Shown piece by piece: positions 1-8,302 of a DNA stretch of 64,000 nucleotides; position 1 is the first letter of the stretch; each line of letters starts with the position of its first letter. Source of the DNA: JAAUUE01 sp943370025. Its GTDB lineage: Bacteria; Cyanobacteriota; Cyanobacteriia; Cyanobacteriales; JAAUUE01. Made by a program: the position numbers and the translations under genes. The notes beneath the pieces were generated by a model. It was not told the origin of the DNA. It worked only from the letters and a program-made list of their open reading frames with translations, and ran no database searches. The stretch is from NCBI GenBank assembly GCA_943370025.1, contig CALRPI020000010.1, positions 27,238 through 91,237 of the forward strand, written 5' to 3'.

Positions 1-90
1 TCCCTTAAAGGGGGGGAGAGTTAAATCAAATCCCCCTTTTTTCTAGCGTAGCGGTGCGTTAGCACGGGGGTTTAGGGGGATCAAACCCTG
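1..90. repeat. C-tract/G-tract dispersed repeat
   Basis: Upstream of upp. It contains CCCTTAAAGGGGGG and a second CCCCCTTTTTT block, followed by GGGGGTTTAGGGGGATC. The same kind of sequence recurs near 20347, 32680, 49211 and 61737. It is non-coding; no promoter is clear and upp has no obvious ribosome binding site. Confidence 0.55.
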
Positions 91-102
91 AAACCTAAAA
101 TT

Positions 103-756
103 ATGAGTAATTTCCAACTGCGAGTCCATGTTCCTGAGCATCCGTTGATTAAGCATTGGTTGGGGGTGGTGCGAGACAAAGATACACCGACAACTCTGTT
201 TCGTGCTGCCATGACGGAGTTGGGGCGGTGGCTGACCTATGAGGCTTGTCGTTATTGGCTGCCAACTATAGAAACTGAGGTGGAAACACCTCTAGCGGTG
301 ACTCCAGCAACTTTTGTAGATCATCAAGTTCCTGTGGCTGTAGTCCCGATTCTCCGGGCTGGTTTGGCTCTCTTGGAAGGAGCGCAGGGTCTGTTACCCT
401 TAGCTTCAATTTACCACTTGGGTTTATCTCGCAATGAGGAAACCCTAGAACCTAGTTGTTATCTAAATAAGCTTCCAGAACAATTTGCGACCGGGACGAG
501 GGTGCTAATTCCTGAGCCGATGATGGCAACGGGGGGGTCAATGCTGATGGCGATGGCAGAACTTACTAAGCGGGGCATTGATCCGGCGCAAGTCCGGGTG
601 ATATCGGTGGTGGTTGCTCCTCCCGCCTTACAAAAGATTTCGGCAGCTTATCCAGCGATGCAGATCTACACAGCAACGATCGATGAAGCATTAAATGAGC
701 ATGGTTTTATTGTGCCGGGTTTAGGGGATGCGGGCGATCGGACCTTCGGGACATAA
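103..756 (+). CDS. upp: Uracil phosphoribosyltransferase
   Basis: Cytosolic pyrimidine-salvage enzyme that makes UMP from uracil and PRPP. The 217-residue length is normal for the family. The PRPP loop is visible as PEPMMATGGS (about residues 137-146) and the uracil-binding C-terminal signature as GDAGDRTFGT at the very end. An internal PILRAGLALLEG block is also typical. The ATG at 103 is the only sensible start, although no strong Shine-Dalgarno precedes it. The 3' end overlaps the last 36 bp of the convergent TetR gene. Confidence 0.95.
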   Translation: MSNFQLRVHVPEHPLIKHWLGVVRDKDTPTTLFRAAMTELGRWLTYEACRYWLPTIETEVETPLAVTPATFVDHQVPVAVVPILRAGLALLEGAQGLLPLASIYHLGLSRNEETLEPSCYLNKLPEQFATGTRVLIPEPMMATGGSMLMAMAELTKRGIDPAQVRVISVVVAPPALQKISAAYPAMQIYTATIDEALNEHGFIVPGLGDAGDRTFGT

Positions 757-1311
757 TTTAGTCTGCTCCAAGTTTCTTGTCACAGCGGCGATCGTTTGTT
801 GTCCCCGCTGGTAATTTCCTGTGGTCAGAAAGTCTAGGATTGCTCCCTGAAATAAATGAAATAAAGACAACGCAGCCGTTCGATCGTTTGTCAGATGAGA
901 CAAAGAATCTACCCATTTTTGACTTTCTTGCTCCAAGAAACTTTGGGTTTCTAAATCTCCTTGGATGGCACGTTGATTCAACTCCATGGTCAGTTTGAGT
1001 AAGCCACACATCTCTGGGGAAGTCAAATGCTGCCACATGGCTAATAAGGTTTCTGTTAAACAAGCCGTTTCTGTTGATGGGACTTCCTGTAATATCCATA
1101 ATTTTTCCCGCAGGCGCATCTCTAAAAGACCAATGAGTTGCCTGTCTAATTCCTGTTTGGAGCCAAAGTGGTAGATGAGCATTCGGGCACTGGTGCCAAT
1201 TTTCTTGGCGATCGCATTAATGCTGGAATCAAAAGCTCCTGAGGCGATCGCCTCAGCGAGGCATTGTTCAAGAATTTCTTGTTTCTTCTCAGGTTCGACT
1301 GGTCGACTCAT
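721..1311 (-). CDS. TetR/AcrR family transcriptional regulator
   Basis: A 196-residue one-component repressor. The N-terminal helix-turn-helix is seen at about residues 28-56 (INAIAKKIGTSARMLIYHFG), the usual TetR signature ending in YHFGSKQEL. The remainder is an all-helical ligand domain. The gene diverges from a small membrane protein gene, and the 74 bp between them carries a strong paired palindrome, so it most likely represses both itself and that neighbour. The ligand is unknown. The last codons overlap upp tail to tail. Confidence 0.88.
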   Translation of the reverse strand: MSRPVEPEKKQEILEQCLAEAIASGAFDSSINAIAKKIGTSARMLIYHFGSKQELDRQLIGLLEMRLREKLWILQEVPSTETACLTETLLAMWQHLTSPEMCGLLKLTMELNQRAIQGDLETQSFLEQESQKWVDSLSHLTNDRTAALSLFHLFQGAILDFLTTGNYQRGQQTIAAVTRNLEQTKLCPEGPIARIP

Positions 1312-1320
1312 GGGTTGACA

Positions 1321-1373
1321 GTTAACGTAATAGTCATTACACTAATAATTAAAGTAATGACTATTACATTAAC
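1321..1373. promoter_or_regulatory. Paired TetR operator between divergent genes
   Basis: Two 20-bp arms (1321-1340 and 1354-1373) are reverse complements at 19 of 20 positions, separated by a 13-bp AT-rich spacer. The core of each arm, GTAATAGTCATTAC and GTAATGACTATTAC, is itself a near-palindrome with GTAAT/ATTAC ends. This suggests two dimer sites covering both promoters. Position and symmetry fit autoregulation by the adjacent TetR protein. Confidence 0.75.
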
Positions 1374-1391
1374 ACAGAGGAGGAAATGATC

Positions 1392-1817
1392 ATGAATACC
1401 AAAAACAGGGTTAGCTTAGTCCTGCTCGGTAGCTGCGTCTGGGCAGCCGCCACATTAGTTTATCGCTTGACTGGGACATGTTTTTTTGAGGGTTCGGCAA
1501 TTGGATACTGGCTGAACGTGATGATTACAGGTATTTTGTGTATTGTGGCTTGCTGGGGATTGATGAAATGGCTGAAAATCAAGCAGCAAGATTGGTTACA
1601 AGGCGTGATTTGTATTGCATTGCCGGGAATGTTTGGAGAGATTTCTATTCTTGCTAATTTTTCAGAACTAATGAGCAATATGCAACCGGAAACAGCCGGA
1701 AGGTACGCAGCCTTTTTATTTGCGGTATATTCATCAGTAATCGGTGTTGCTTGGATGATGTCGGTACAAGCCATTTCACAGCCTAGCTCTGATACGCAGT
1801 TAAGTCGCGGCTCATAA
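1392..1817 (+). CDS. DUF5367-like small membrane protein
   Basis: About 141 residues with four predicted hydrophobic segments (roughly 7-25, 38-57, 70-90, 108-130), ending in a polar tail. It resembles DUF5367 proteins, small membrane proteins often found beside a TetR repressor; their function is unknown. AGGAGG at 1378-1383 lies 2 nt before the ATG at 1386 but 8 nt before the ATG at 1392, so the second ATG is the likelier start. The gene is probably controlled by the paired operator just upstream. Confidence 0.7.
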   Translation: MNTKNRVSLVLLGSCVWAAATLVYRLTGTCFFEGSAIGYWLNVMITGILCIVACWGLMKWLKIKQQDWLQGVICIALPGMFGEISILANFSELMSNMQPETAGRYAAFLFAVYSSVIGVAWMMSVQAISQPSSDTQLSRGS

Positions 1818-1886
1818 TACTAGCGATCGCGATAAACCTCATTTAAATTTCACAGGACATTTGTACTAACTGTCCCACTATCGAAT

Positions 1887-2699
1887 ATGCAGAAAGCTCG
1901 CCCCTACCACAACATTCCTATCCACGATCTCGGAGAACCCCTAGTCGAAATTCCCCTAGATAAATTTGCGGTAATTTCGCCCCATCCTTACCAACAGGTC
2001 GGAGCCAGCTATAGCCACTATTCCCCCTACCATTTGCGCCAAGGAGCGATCGATCGCCTCCTGTTGGCTCAAGATTATCTGCAAACCCAGCAACCCGGCT
2101 GGAAACTAGCAATTTTTGATGCCTATCGCCCCGTAGCTGTGCAGAAATTCATGGTGGAGCATACCTTTAGGGAATTAGTCCAAGCACGGGGTTGGGAAAA
2201 GGAAAGCCTGACCCCAGAGCAATCCGAGAGCCTCTGGGAACTAGTCCACCAGATTTGGGCTGTGCCAAACTACGATCGCGCCACCCCGCCGCCCCATAGT
2301 ACCGGTGGGGCTATAGATTTGGCTCTCGCTGATGCCACGGGAGCAATCGTCGATTTTGGTTCCCCTATTGATGAGATATCTGAGCGATCGCATCCCGATT
2401 ATTATGCACCACTTCGACTCCGCTCAGTGACCGAACTTCGACTCCGCTCCCTTCGACAAGCTCAGGGCAGCGCAGTGGACGTTCAGCAGGACTCAGCAAT
2501 CGTAATTCAGCAAGAACCAGCGATCTCAGACCCTCAAAGACAGACCTATCATCAGCAAAGACTGCTCCTGAAGACGGTTATGGAGCAAGCAGGATTCCAG
2601 CGGCATCCCGGCGAATGGTGGCATTTTTGCTACGGGGATCAGATGTGGGCATGGTTATCTGAAGCGACTACAGCCATCTACGGTAGAGTAGAAGTGTAA
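1887..2699 (+). CDS. D-alanyl-D-alanine dipeptidase, VanX/DdpX family
   Basis: A zinc dipeptidase that cleaves free D-Ala-D-Ala. The catalytic signature is intact: FDAYRP with Arg81, the zinc motif HSTGGAIDLA (His137, Asp144), and EWWH (Glu243, His246). No export signal is obvious, consistent with a cytoplasmic or recycling role. Between the Asp144 motif and EWWH, residues about 176-205 are encoded by a dispersed nucleotide repeat (2411-2480) read in frame. That gives a low-complexity RLRS-type segment not expected in the family. The protein may still fold because the insertion lies between conserved blocks. Confidence 0.88.
   Translation: MQKARPYHNIPIHDLGEPLVEIPLDKFAVISPHPYQQVGASYSHYSPYHLRQGAIDRLLLAQDYLQTQQPGWKLAIFDAYRPVAVQKFMVEHTFRELVQARGWEKESLTPEQSESLWELVHQIWAVPNYDRATPPPHSTGGAIDLALADATGAIVDFGSPIDEISERSHPDYYAPLRLRSVTELRLRSLRQAQGSAVDVQQDSAIVIQQEPAISDPQRQTYHQQRLLLKTVMEQAGFQRHPGEWWHFCYGDQMWAWLSEATTAIYGRVEV
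2411..2480. repeat. Short repeat inserted in frame inside the dipeptidase gene
   Basis: Two copies of ACTTCGACTCCGCTC lie at 2411 and 2434, followed by CCCTTCGACAAGCTCAGG. The same words occur between genes at 13440-13486 (reverse orientation) and 14480-14496. Here the repeat is read through without a stop. Confidence 0.7.
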
Positions 2700-2725
2700 G
2701 CACTAAACTATTCTCCCCACAATTT

Positions 2726-3562
2726 ATGACTAACCAATGGCAATCCTTATTAGAAAATGTAGGAGAATGGCAGGGTTCTTTTACTACCTTTTCACCCCAA
2801 GGTAGAGAAGTTAATAATATTCAGACTACAACTATTTTGCAGGCAATTAATAACGATCAGACCATGCGGCAAACAGTCCGCCGCTTTCCCCAAAATCAAC
2901 CAGTAGAAGAAAAAGTTTTAGAATATAGTACCTTATCCAGAGGAATTTTGTTTTTTAGTAATGGAGCATTCTCCTTTGGATCGATGCAACTAGCTCCTCA
3001 GGCAGACCTCGGAGCGGAAGTAGGATTAATTGATGGGGAACGTCGTCTCCGCTTAGTTCAACTTTTTAATCGTAATTCCGAGCTAGAGAAAATTACTTTG
3101 ATTCGAGAGAAGTTGCCAAATTTCAAAACTAATTATCCCCAAAATAAACGGTTAACTATTGATGAGTTGATTGGCACTTGGGAAGGGGAAGCTGAAACTA
3201 TTTTTGCAGATTGGAGTGAGCCAAAGAAAAATCCAACTCAATTACAAATTTCTTACTCAGGAGATAAACAAATCACCCAAGAATTGCGCTTTGGCAGCAG
3301 CACTAATCCCCAATCAATCAAGTCCCACGGAGAAATTGATGGTCATTTGATCAAATTCACCCAAGGTAGCCAAAACACCCAAGTTGTCCTGCTCCCTGAC
3401 GGAGCCTCTAGCAACTGTCCCCAACAGCTAAAATTTGCTGTCCCGACTTTTTGGGAAGTAGGCTGGCTAATCAATCCCAACAAACGGCAGCGCCTCATTC
3501 GTAGCTATAATGGCAAAGGTGAATGGCAAAGTCTGACTCTAGTTACTGAGCATAAAGCTTAG
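2726..3562 (+). CDS. DUF3598 family protein
   Basis: 278 residues, typical of this mostly cyanobacterial lipocalin-like family. Visible landmarks are the N-terminal WQSLLENVGEWQGSFTTFSP and a second, related half starting near residue 150 (LIGTWEGEAETIFADWSEP), so the protein looks like two beta-barrel repeats. No signal peptide or membrane segment is seen. It follows the dipeptidase gene by 26 bp and could be co-transcribed. Function is unknown. Confidence 0.75.
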   Translation: MTNQWQSLLENVGEWQGSFTTFSPQGREVNNIQTTTILQAINNDQTMRQTVRRFPQNQPVEEKVLEYSTLSRGILFFSNGAFSFGSMQLAPQADLGAEVGLIDGERRLRLVQLFNRNSELEKITLIREKLPNFKTNYPQNKRLTIDELIGTWEGEAETIFADWSEPKKNPTQLQISYSGDKQITQELRFGSSTNPQSIKSHGEIDGHLIKFTQGSQNTQVVLLPDGASSNCPQQLKFAVPTFWEVGWLINPNKRQRLIRSYNGKGEWQSLTLVTEHKA

Positions 3563-3651
3563 TCGGGTGGGCATTGCCTACTATCTAGGTTTTGAGCATT
3601 CTGAAATATAGTCAATTATTATTCTGACTTACTTAATTAGCCATTATAGGC

Positions 3652-3690
3652 AAGGGCGCAATACAAGGGAGCAAAGCCTTGCGCCCCTAC
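3652..3690. repeat. GGGCGCAA hairpin repeat
   Basis: AAGGGCGCAA and TTGCGCCCCTAC form a small stem. A relative lies at 34625-34652 (GGGCGCAA...TTGCGCCCCTAC), and degenerate forms lie near 36390 and 49134. The rest of the 204-bp gap 3563-3766 is AT-rich with nothing further recognised. Confidence 0.5.
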
Positions 3691-3766
3691 AAGATATATG
3701 ATATTTGTATAAGTTCTAAACTGATTTCAACTAACTTTAATTAATCTCAATTAATCTCAATTTTTT

Positions 3767-5302
3767 ATGACAGAAACATCTCTTCCTCCACTGATTGCTC
3801 AAATGCTAGAACCGGGCTTTTATCCTCATCCAGTCAAGGAACCAGTGGAATTAATCCAAACCCATATTTCCTACGTTTTTCTGACTGGGGATTATGCCTA
3901 TAAGGTCAAGAAAGCCGTTAATTTTGGTTTTCTAGATTTTTCGGAACTAGAGCAGCGCCACCATTTTTGTCTTGAAGAAATTCGGCTAAATCAACGGGGA
4001 GCAGGGGATATTTATCTAGAAGTTCTGCCAATTAGCTCCGTGGGCGATCGCTTTGTTTTTAACGATGATAGCAATCCAGTAGAATACGTGCTAAAAATGC
4101 ACCAATTTGTGGAGGATGATTCTTTTATTAGTCTATTTGAGCGGGGAGAACTGACTCCAGAATTAATTGCCGAACTCGGTAAGATAGTTGCCAAATTCCA
4201 CCAAACTGCCGAGACAAATGATTATATTCTCTCTTTTGGCAAGGTGGAAAATGTTCGCCAAGCTTTTGATGAAAACTATCAACAAACAGAAGGCTATATT
4301 AACAGAGCGCAAACCCCTAGACAATTTGCTGAAACCAAAGCCTATACCGATAATTTCTTTGCGACCAGAACAGAGTTATTTGAGCAGAGGATTAGTGAAG
4401 GTTTGATCAAAGAATGTCATGGAGACTTGCATCTAAGAAATATTGCTTTCTGGAAGAATCAAGTATTGTTATTTGATTGTATTGAATTTAATGAGCCTTT
4501 TCGGTTTGTTGATGTCATGTACGATATTGCCTTTGCAGTGATGGATTTGGATGCTCGATCGCACCCCGATTTAGGCAATATTTTCCTGAATACCTACGTG
4601 GAGCAAACAGGGGATTGGCAAGGTTTGCAATTATTACCTTTGTACCTCAGTCGTCAAGCTTATGTTCGGGCAAAAGTCACTTCTTTCCTGTTAGATGACC
4701 CCAATATTCCCGCAGCAGATAAGGAGCAAGCTACCAAAGTTGCCGCTAATTACTATTACCTTGCTTGGAAATATACCCAGGTTCCCCCAGTGGGCAAAAT
4801 CATTCTTATGTCCGGTTTATCTGGCTCTGGAAAAAGCACTGTAGGACGCTATATTGCCAAAACTTCCCAAGCCATTCATCTCCGCTCTGATGCAGTGCGG
4901 AAACACCTAGGCAAGGTGCCTTTAGATCAAAAAGGTGGAGCAGATTTATATACTCCAGAAATGACCCAGAAAACCTACGATCGCCTATTAGAAATAGGGG
5001 TAATGCTAGCACAACAAGGCTTTACGGTAATTCTAGATGCCAAGTACGATCGCCAAGCCCTTCGATCGCCGGTAATCGCTACTACTAATCAGCACCAGAT
5101 TCCTCTGCATATCTACTACTGCACTGCTCCGGTGGAAGTATTGAGCGATCGGCTAAATAATCGAGTTGGGGATGTGGCGGATGCCACGGCTGATATGCTG
5201 CAACAACAACAAGCAAACCTAGAGCTATTCACCCCAGAAGAACAGTCTTTTGTGACAACTTTAGACACTACCAAAGACTGGAAATCTTCTATAATCTGGT
5301 AG
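3767..5302 (+). CDS. Bifunctional aminoglycoside-phosphotransferase-like / P-loop kinase protein
   Basis: 511 residues with two domains. The N-terminal part (about 1-330) is APH/choline-kinase-like, with the catalytic loop HGDLHLRN (residues 218-225) followed by the metal-binding region LLFDCIEFNEP. The C-terminal part (about 340-511) is a small P-loop kinase with Walker A GLSGSGKST (Lys356), resembling gluconate kinase or zeta-toxin-like ATPases. Such fusions are common in bacteria and are annotated as AAA-family ATPase/phosphotransferase. The substrate is unknown; drug resistance should not be assumed. Confidence 0.82.
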   Translation: MTETSLPPLIAQMLEPGFYPHPVKEPVELIQTHISYVFLTGDYAYKVKKAVNFGFLDFSELEQRHHFCLEEIRLNQRGAGDIYLEVLPISSVGDRFVFNDDSNPVEYVLKMHQFVEDDSFISLFERGELTPELIAELGKIVAKFHQTAETNDYILSFGKVENVRQAFDENYQQTEGYINRAQTPRQFAETKAYTDNFFATRTELFEQRISEGLIKECHGDLHLRNIAFWKNQVLLFDCIEFNEPFRFVDVMYDIAFAVMDLDARSHPDLGNIFLNTYVEQTGDWQGLQLLPLYLSRQAYVRAKVTSFLLDDPNIPAADKEQATKVAANYYYLAWKYTQVPPVGKIILMSGLSGSGKSTVGRYIAKTSQAIHLRSDAVRKHLGKVPLDQKGGADLYTPEMTQKTYDRLLEIGVMLAQQGFTVILDAKYDRQALRSPVIATTNQHQIPLHIYYCTAPVEVLSDRLNNRVGDVADATADMLQQQQANLELFTPEEQSFVTTLDTTKDWKSSIIW

Positions 5303-5384
5303 TAGACCACAATTTGCAAAATGACTAGTTTGTATTCCACCCTACTGGGTAGAATACAGGAAACTCAACACAAGGATAATGCCC

Positions 5385-5615
5385 ATGAGAACTGTTGATA
5401 AAAATAACTTAAAGGCTAATCTACTGGACTTTTTGCAGCTTGTTGAGTTAGAAGGTGAAGAGATTCTAGTTACTGATGGGACTAAAACAGTAGCTAGGAT
5501 TTCTCAATATAAATCCTTATCTAAAACCGAAGAATTATTTAAGAATATGCGCGGCAAAGTTCAATATTTTGAAGATTTAACTAACTCAACTACTGAAGAA
5601 TGGCAAGAAATATAG
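5385..5615 (+). CDS. Type II antitoxin, Phd/YefM-like
   Basis: 76 residues. The start ...DKNNLKANLLDFLQLVE..EGEEILVTDG fits the DNA-binding Phd/YefM fold, and the C-terminal tail would wrap the toxin. An AAGGA at 5372-5376 is 8 nt before the ATG at 5385 but only 2 nt before the ATG at 5379, so 5385 is preferred. The 3' end overlaps the PIN toxin gene by 16 bp, indicating translational coupling and the usual antitoxin-first order. It probably autoregulates its promoter in the 5303-5384 gap. Confidence 0.82.
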   Translation: MRTVDKNNLKANLLDFLQLVELEGEEILVTDGTKTVARISQYKSLSKTEELFKNMRGKVQYFEDLTNSTTEEWQEI

Positions 5616-6004
5616 CAATTGTTCTTGACACTTGCGCTCTCATTTGGTGGAGCTTAGACCCAGACAAACTTTCTCCAATGGCAAAAGAAGCCTGTGATCA
5701 AATGGAGCAAGATAAAAGCGGATTGGTTCCATCAATAGCACTCTGGGAGATAGCCATCAAGATCAAAAATAATAAGTTGGATTTAGGAATAAGCATTAAT
5801 GAATATGTAGCTACTCTCAAGAGATCTGATGTTATTCATATCATACCAATCGATGAAGAAATTTGGTTGGCAAGTGTACAACTAGAATGGGAACATCGAG
5901 ATCCAGCAGATAGAGTTATCGTAGCCATTGCCCAAAAAACTCAAGCATCTATTGTTACCTCAGATCGGAAAATAGCTAGTTTCTATCCCGATGTGGTTTG
6001 GTAG
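5600..6004 (+). CDS. PIN-domain ribonuclease toxin, VapC-like
   Basis: 134 residues; predicted Mg-dependent RNase. The four acidic PIN residues are in place: Asp10 in LDTCAL, Glu50 in LWEIAIK, Asp101 (with Asp104) in HRDPADR, and Asp122 in TSDRKI. The start lies inside the antitoxin gene. The toxin looks intact, so the module may be functional. The RNA target cannot be inferred. Confidence 0.86.
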   Translation: MARNIAIVLDTCALIWWSLDPDKLSPMAKEACDQMEQDKSGLVPSIALWEIAIKIKNNKLDLGISINEYVATLKRSDVIHIIPIDEEIWLASVQLEWEHRDPADRVIVAIAQKTQASIVTSDRKIASFYPDVVW

Positions 6005-6089
6005 AATAGTCATATTGTGTGGAATATAATTGACAAATATCATTCCCTTTTTATGGCTAACTGTTATTTTGTAAACTTAACTCCATAAG

Positions 6090-6671
6090 ATGATGAATAC
6101 GTTTACTCTGGTTACTCTCAACTTAAAAAATGTAGATTTCAGTGATGATCAATTCTATCAACTATGCCAAGATAATCAGGATTGGCAACTGGAACGTACT
6201 GCAAAAGGAGAACTAATTATCATGCCTCCCATTGGTGGAATTAGTGGAGAGAGAGAAGCTGGTTTTATTAGCTTACTTTGGCTATGGAATCAACGCACTC
6301 AGCTAGGGAAAGTTTTTAGTTCTTCGACTATATTTCGATTACCAAAAGGAGGGAATCGATCGCCTGATGCAGCTTGGGTTTCTAATGAGGTTTGGGCATC
6401 TTTAACCTCAGAAGAACAGGAGAAATTCCCGCCTATTTGTCCTAATTTTGTGATTGAATTGCGTTCTCGCACTGATTCTTTATCTCAGCTCCAAGAAAAA
6501 ATGCAGGACTACCTAGACAGTGGTTTGCAGTTAGGTTGGTTGATTAATCCCCAAGCTCAACAGGTAGAGACTTATCGCCCTAGTCAAAATGTAGAAATTG
6601 TCCAGTTACCAGCAAAGTTATTAGGGGAAGGTGTTCTGCCAGATTTCGTATTGGATTTACCGATATTTTAA
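6090..6671 (+). CDS. Uma2 family endonuclease-like protein (DUF820)
   Basis: 193 residues, full length for the family. The restriction-endonuclease-like core is seen as SPDAAWV (Asp), FVIELRS (Glu) and the following QEKMQDYLDSG (Lys). The family is massively expanded in cyanobacteria; its role is not established, and links to mobile DNA or stress are suggested. It lies 85 bp after the toxin gene. The ATG at 6090 is immediately followed by a second ATG; either could serve. Confidence 0.8.
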   Translation: MMNTFTLVTLNLKNVDFSDDQFYQLCQDNQDWQLERTAKGELIIMPPIGGISGEREAGFISLLWLWNQRTQLGKVFSSSTIFRLPKGGNRSPDAAWVSNEVWASLTSEEQEKFPPICPNFVIELRSRTDSLSQLQEKMQDYLDSGLQLGWLINPQAQQVETYRPSQNVEIVQLPAKLLGEGVLPDFVLDLPIF

Positions 6672-6753
6672 GGGAAAGGTGATAATTTGAGTAAGAATAA
6701 AACTATTATCTAAATCATTACTTTGTAGCACTACCAAGAAAAATTAATTTATT

Positions 6754-6844
6754 AGGACTTACGCGCTGCCAACGAATTATTGAGAGTTTTAGACGTTGTT
6801 GCGGGTGTGAAGCGCCCGCAACAACGTCTAAATGCGTAAGTCCT
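6754..6844. repeat. Family A palindromic element, copy 1
   Basis: 91 bp with perfect 11-bp terminal inverted repeats (AGGACTTACGC / GCGTAAGTCCT). An inner stem pairs TTTAGACGTTGTTGCGGG with its complement. A conserved single-stranded block CCAACGAATTAT lies between. Other copies are at 14428, 29508 and 45273. No coding capacity. Confidence 0.85.
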
Positions 6845-6870
6845 GTTTATGTTTTATAATTTCTAAAATT

Positions 6871-8295
6871 ATGTACAGATATTATAATCGGCGGCAATTT
6901 CTGCAATTTCTTTCCCTCTTATCTGGCAGTGGATTACTAGCTTGCACAAATAAGAAATCTCCAGTACAGGAAAAATCTCCAGCCATGAATCAAACTCAGG
7001 TGCTAATTATTGGGGCAGGCATAGCTGGTTTGGCAGCAGCAAGGGAACTGAAAGCTAAGGGAATTAGCGCAACTATTCTAGAAGGTCGACCGAGAATTGG
7101 CGGCAGGGTCTATAGCGATCGATCTTTGAATAACTTACCCCTAGACATAGGGGCTTCTTGGATTCACGGCATTGATAATAATCCGATTTATAAGCTAGCT
7201 CAGTCGGGTAATATCAAAACCCTAGAAACAAATTATGAAGAGATCGAACTTTATAGTAATGGCAAATTTTTGTCAGATCGTGGCCAAGAAAAAATTGACC
7301 AGAGGCTAGAAGATATCCTCAAAGAAACTAGGAAAATCAGGAAGCAAAGAACTGCTCAAAATCAAGCAGATATTTCCTTAAGAACTGCCCTAGAAGAAGT
7401 AATTCTTAAGGGCGATCGACAGCTTTCTGCCCAGCAGTTGCGAGAGTTGGATTATGCCATTAATACCTCGATTGAACATGAGTATGCTGGGGATGTGAAC
7501 AATCTTTCCCTTTACTATTGGGATCAGGATTGGGATCAAAATAGTGAGATCGATGGCAAAGATGTATTATTTCCCGGTGGCTATAGCCAAATTATTGATT
7601 TAGTTGCTAAAGATTTATTAGTAGATATCAAATTCAATCAAATAGTTAAAAAAATTATCTATAACAATCAAGGGGTTGTGGTAACTACTAATCAGGGAAA
7701 TTTCTCAGCAGAAAAAGTAATTATTACTCTGCCTTTAGGAGTTCTCAAAAAAGGATCGGTGGAATTTTCTCCCCAATTACCAGAGCCAAAAGTCAATGCG
7801 ATTAATCGCTTGGGGATGGGAGTTTTAAATAAACTTTATCTGCGATTTCCTCAGGTATTTTGGGACAAAGAAACTCATTTATTAGGCTATATTTCCACCA
7901 ATAAAGGCGAGTGGGCAGAATGGATTAATCTTTATCGTTATACCAAACAACCTGTTTTATTAGGGTTTAATGCCGGGAGTTATGGTCAGGCGATCGAATC
8001 TCTCACTGATCCAGCAATTATCTCTAGGGCAATGCAAACCCTCCAACAAATGTATGGATCCAAAATTCCCCAACCTGTAGGTCATCTCATCACTCGTTGG
8101 CAACAGGATCCCTTTAGTTATGGTTCCTATTCCTACCTAGCTACGGGAGCCACACCGGGCGATCGCAAAATCTTAGCAGAATCAGTAAATAATCGGCTCT
8201 TTTTTGCTGGGGAAGCCACTTCTCAAAAACATCCTGCTACGGTACATGGGGCTTTTCTCTCAGGTGTGGAAGCTGCCAAGAAAATCAATCCATAA
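6871..8295 (+). CDS. FAD-dependent amine oxidase (flavin monoamine oxidase family), Tat lipoprotein-like
   Basis: 474 residues from the ATG at 6871. An upstream in-frame ATG at 6832 lies inside a repeat element and is unlikely. The N-terminus has a twin-arginine motif NRRQFLQF (Arg7-Arg8) followed by a hydrophobic stretch and a possible lipobox LLAC (Cys25), suggesting Tat export and lipid anchoring. The FAD-binding GxGxxG is VLIIGAGIAGLAAAREL, with GGRVYSD just after and a C-terminal FAGEATS. The amine substrate is unknown; polyamine or amino-acid oxidase activity is possible. Confidence 0.87.
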   Translation: MYRYYNRRQFLQFLSLLSGSGLLACTNKKSPVQEKSPAMNQTQVLIIGAGIAGLAAARELKAKGISATILEGRPRIGGRVYSDRSLNNLPLDIGASWIHGIDNNPIYKLAQSGNIKTLETNYEEIELYSNGKFLSDRGQEKIDQRLEDILKETRKIRKQRTAQNQADISLRTALEEVILKGDRQLSAQQLRELDYAINTSIEHEYAGDVNNLSLYYWDQDWDQNSEIDGKDVLFPGGYSQIIDLVAKDLLVDIKFNQIVKKIIYNNQGVVVTTNQGNFSAEKVIITLPLGVLKKGSVEFSPQLPEPKVNAINRLGMGVLNKLYLRFPQVFWDKETHLLGYISTNKGEWAEWINLYRYTKQPVLLGFNAGSYGQAIESLTDPAIISRAMQTLQQMYGSKIPQPVGHLITRWQQDPFSYGSYSYLATGATPGDRKILAESVNNRLFFAGEATSQKHPATVHGAFLSGVEAAKKINP

Positions 8296-8302
8296 ACTAC
8301 TA

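Noticed and set aside
3767..5302. Antibiotic-resistance gene
   Set aside because: The APH-like fold alone does not imply drug resistance; the kinase fusion is a common housekeeping-type protein of unknown substrate.
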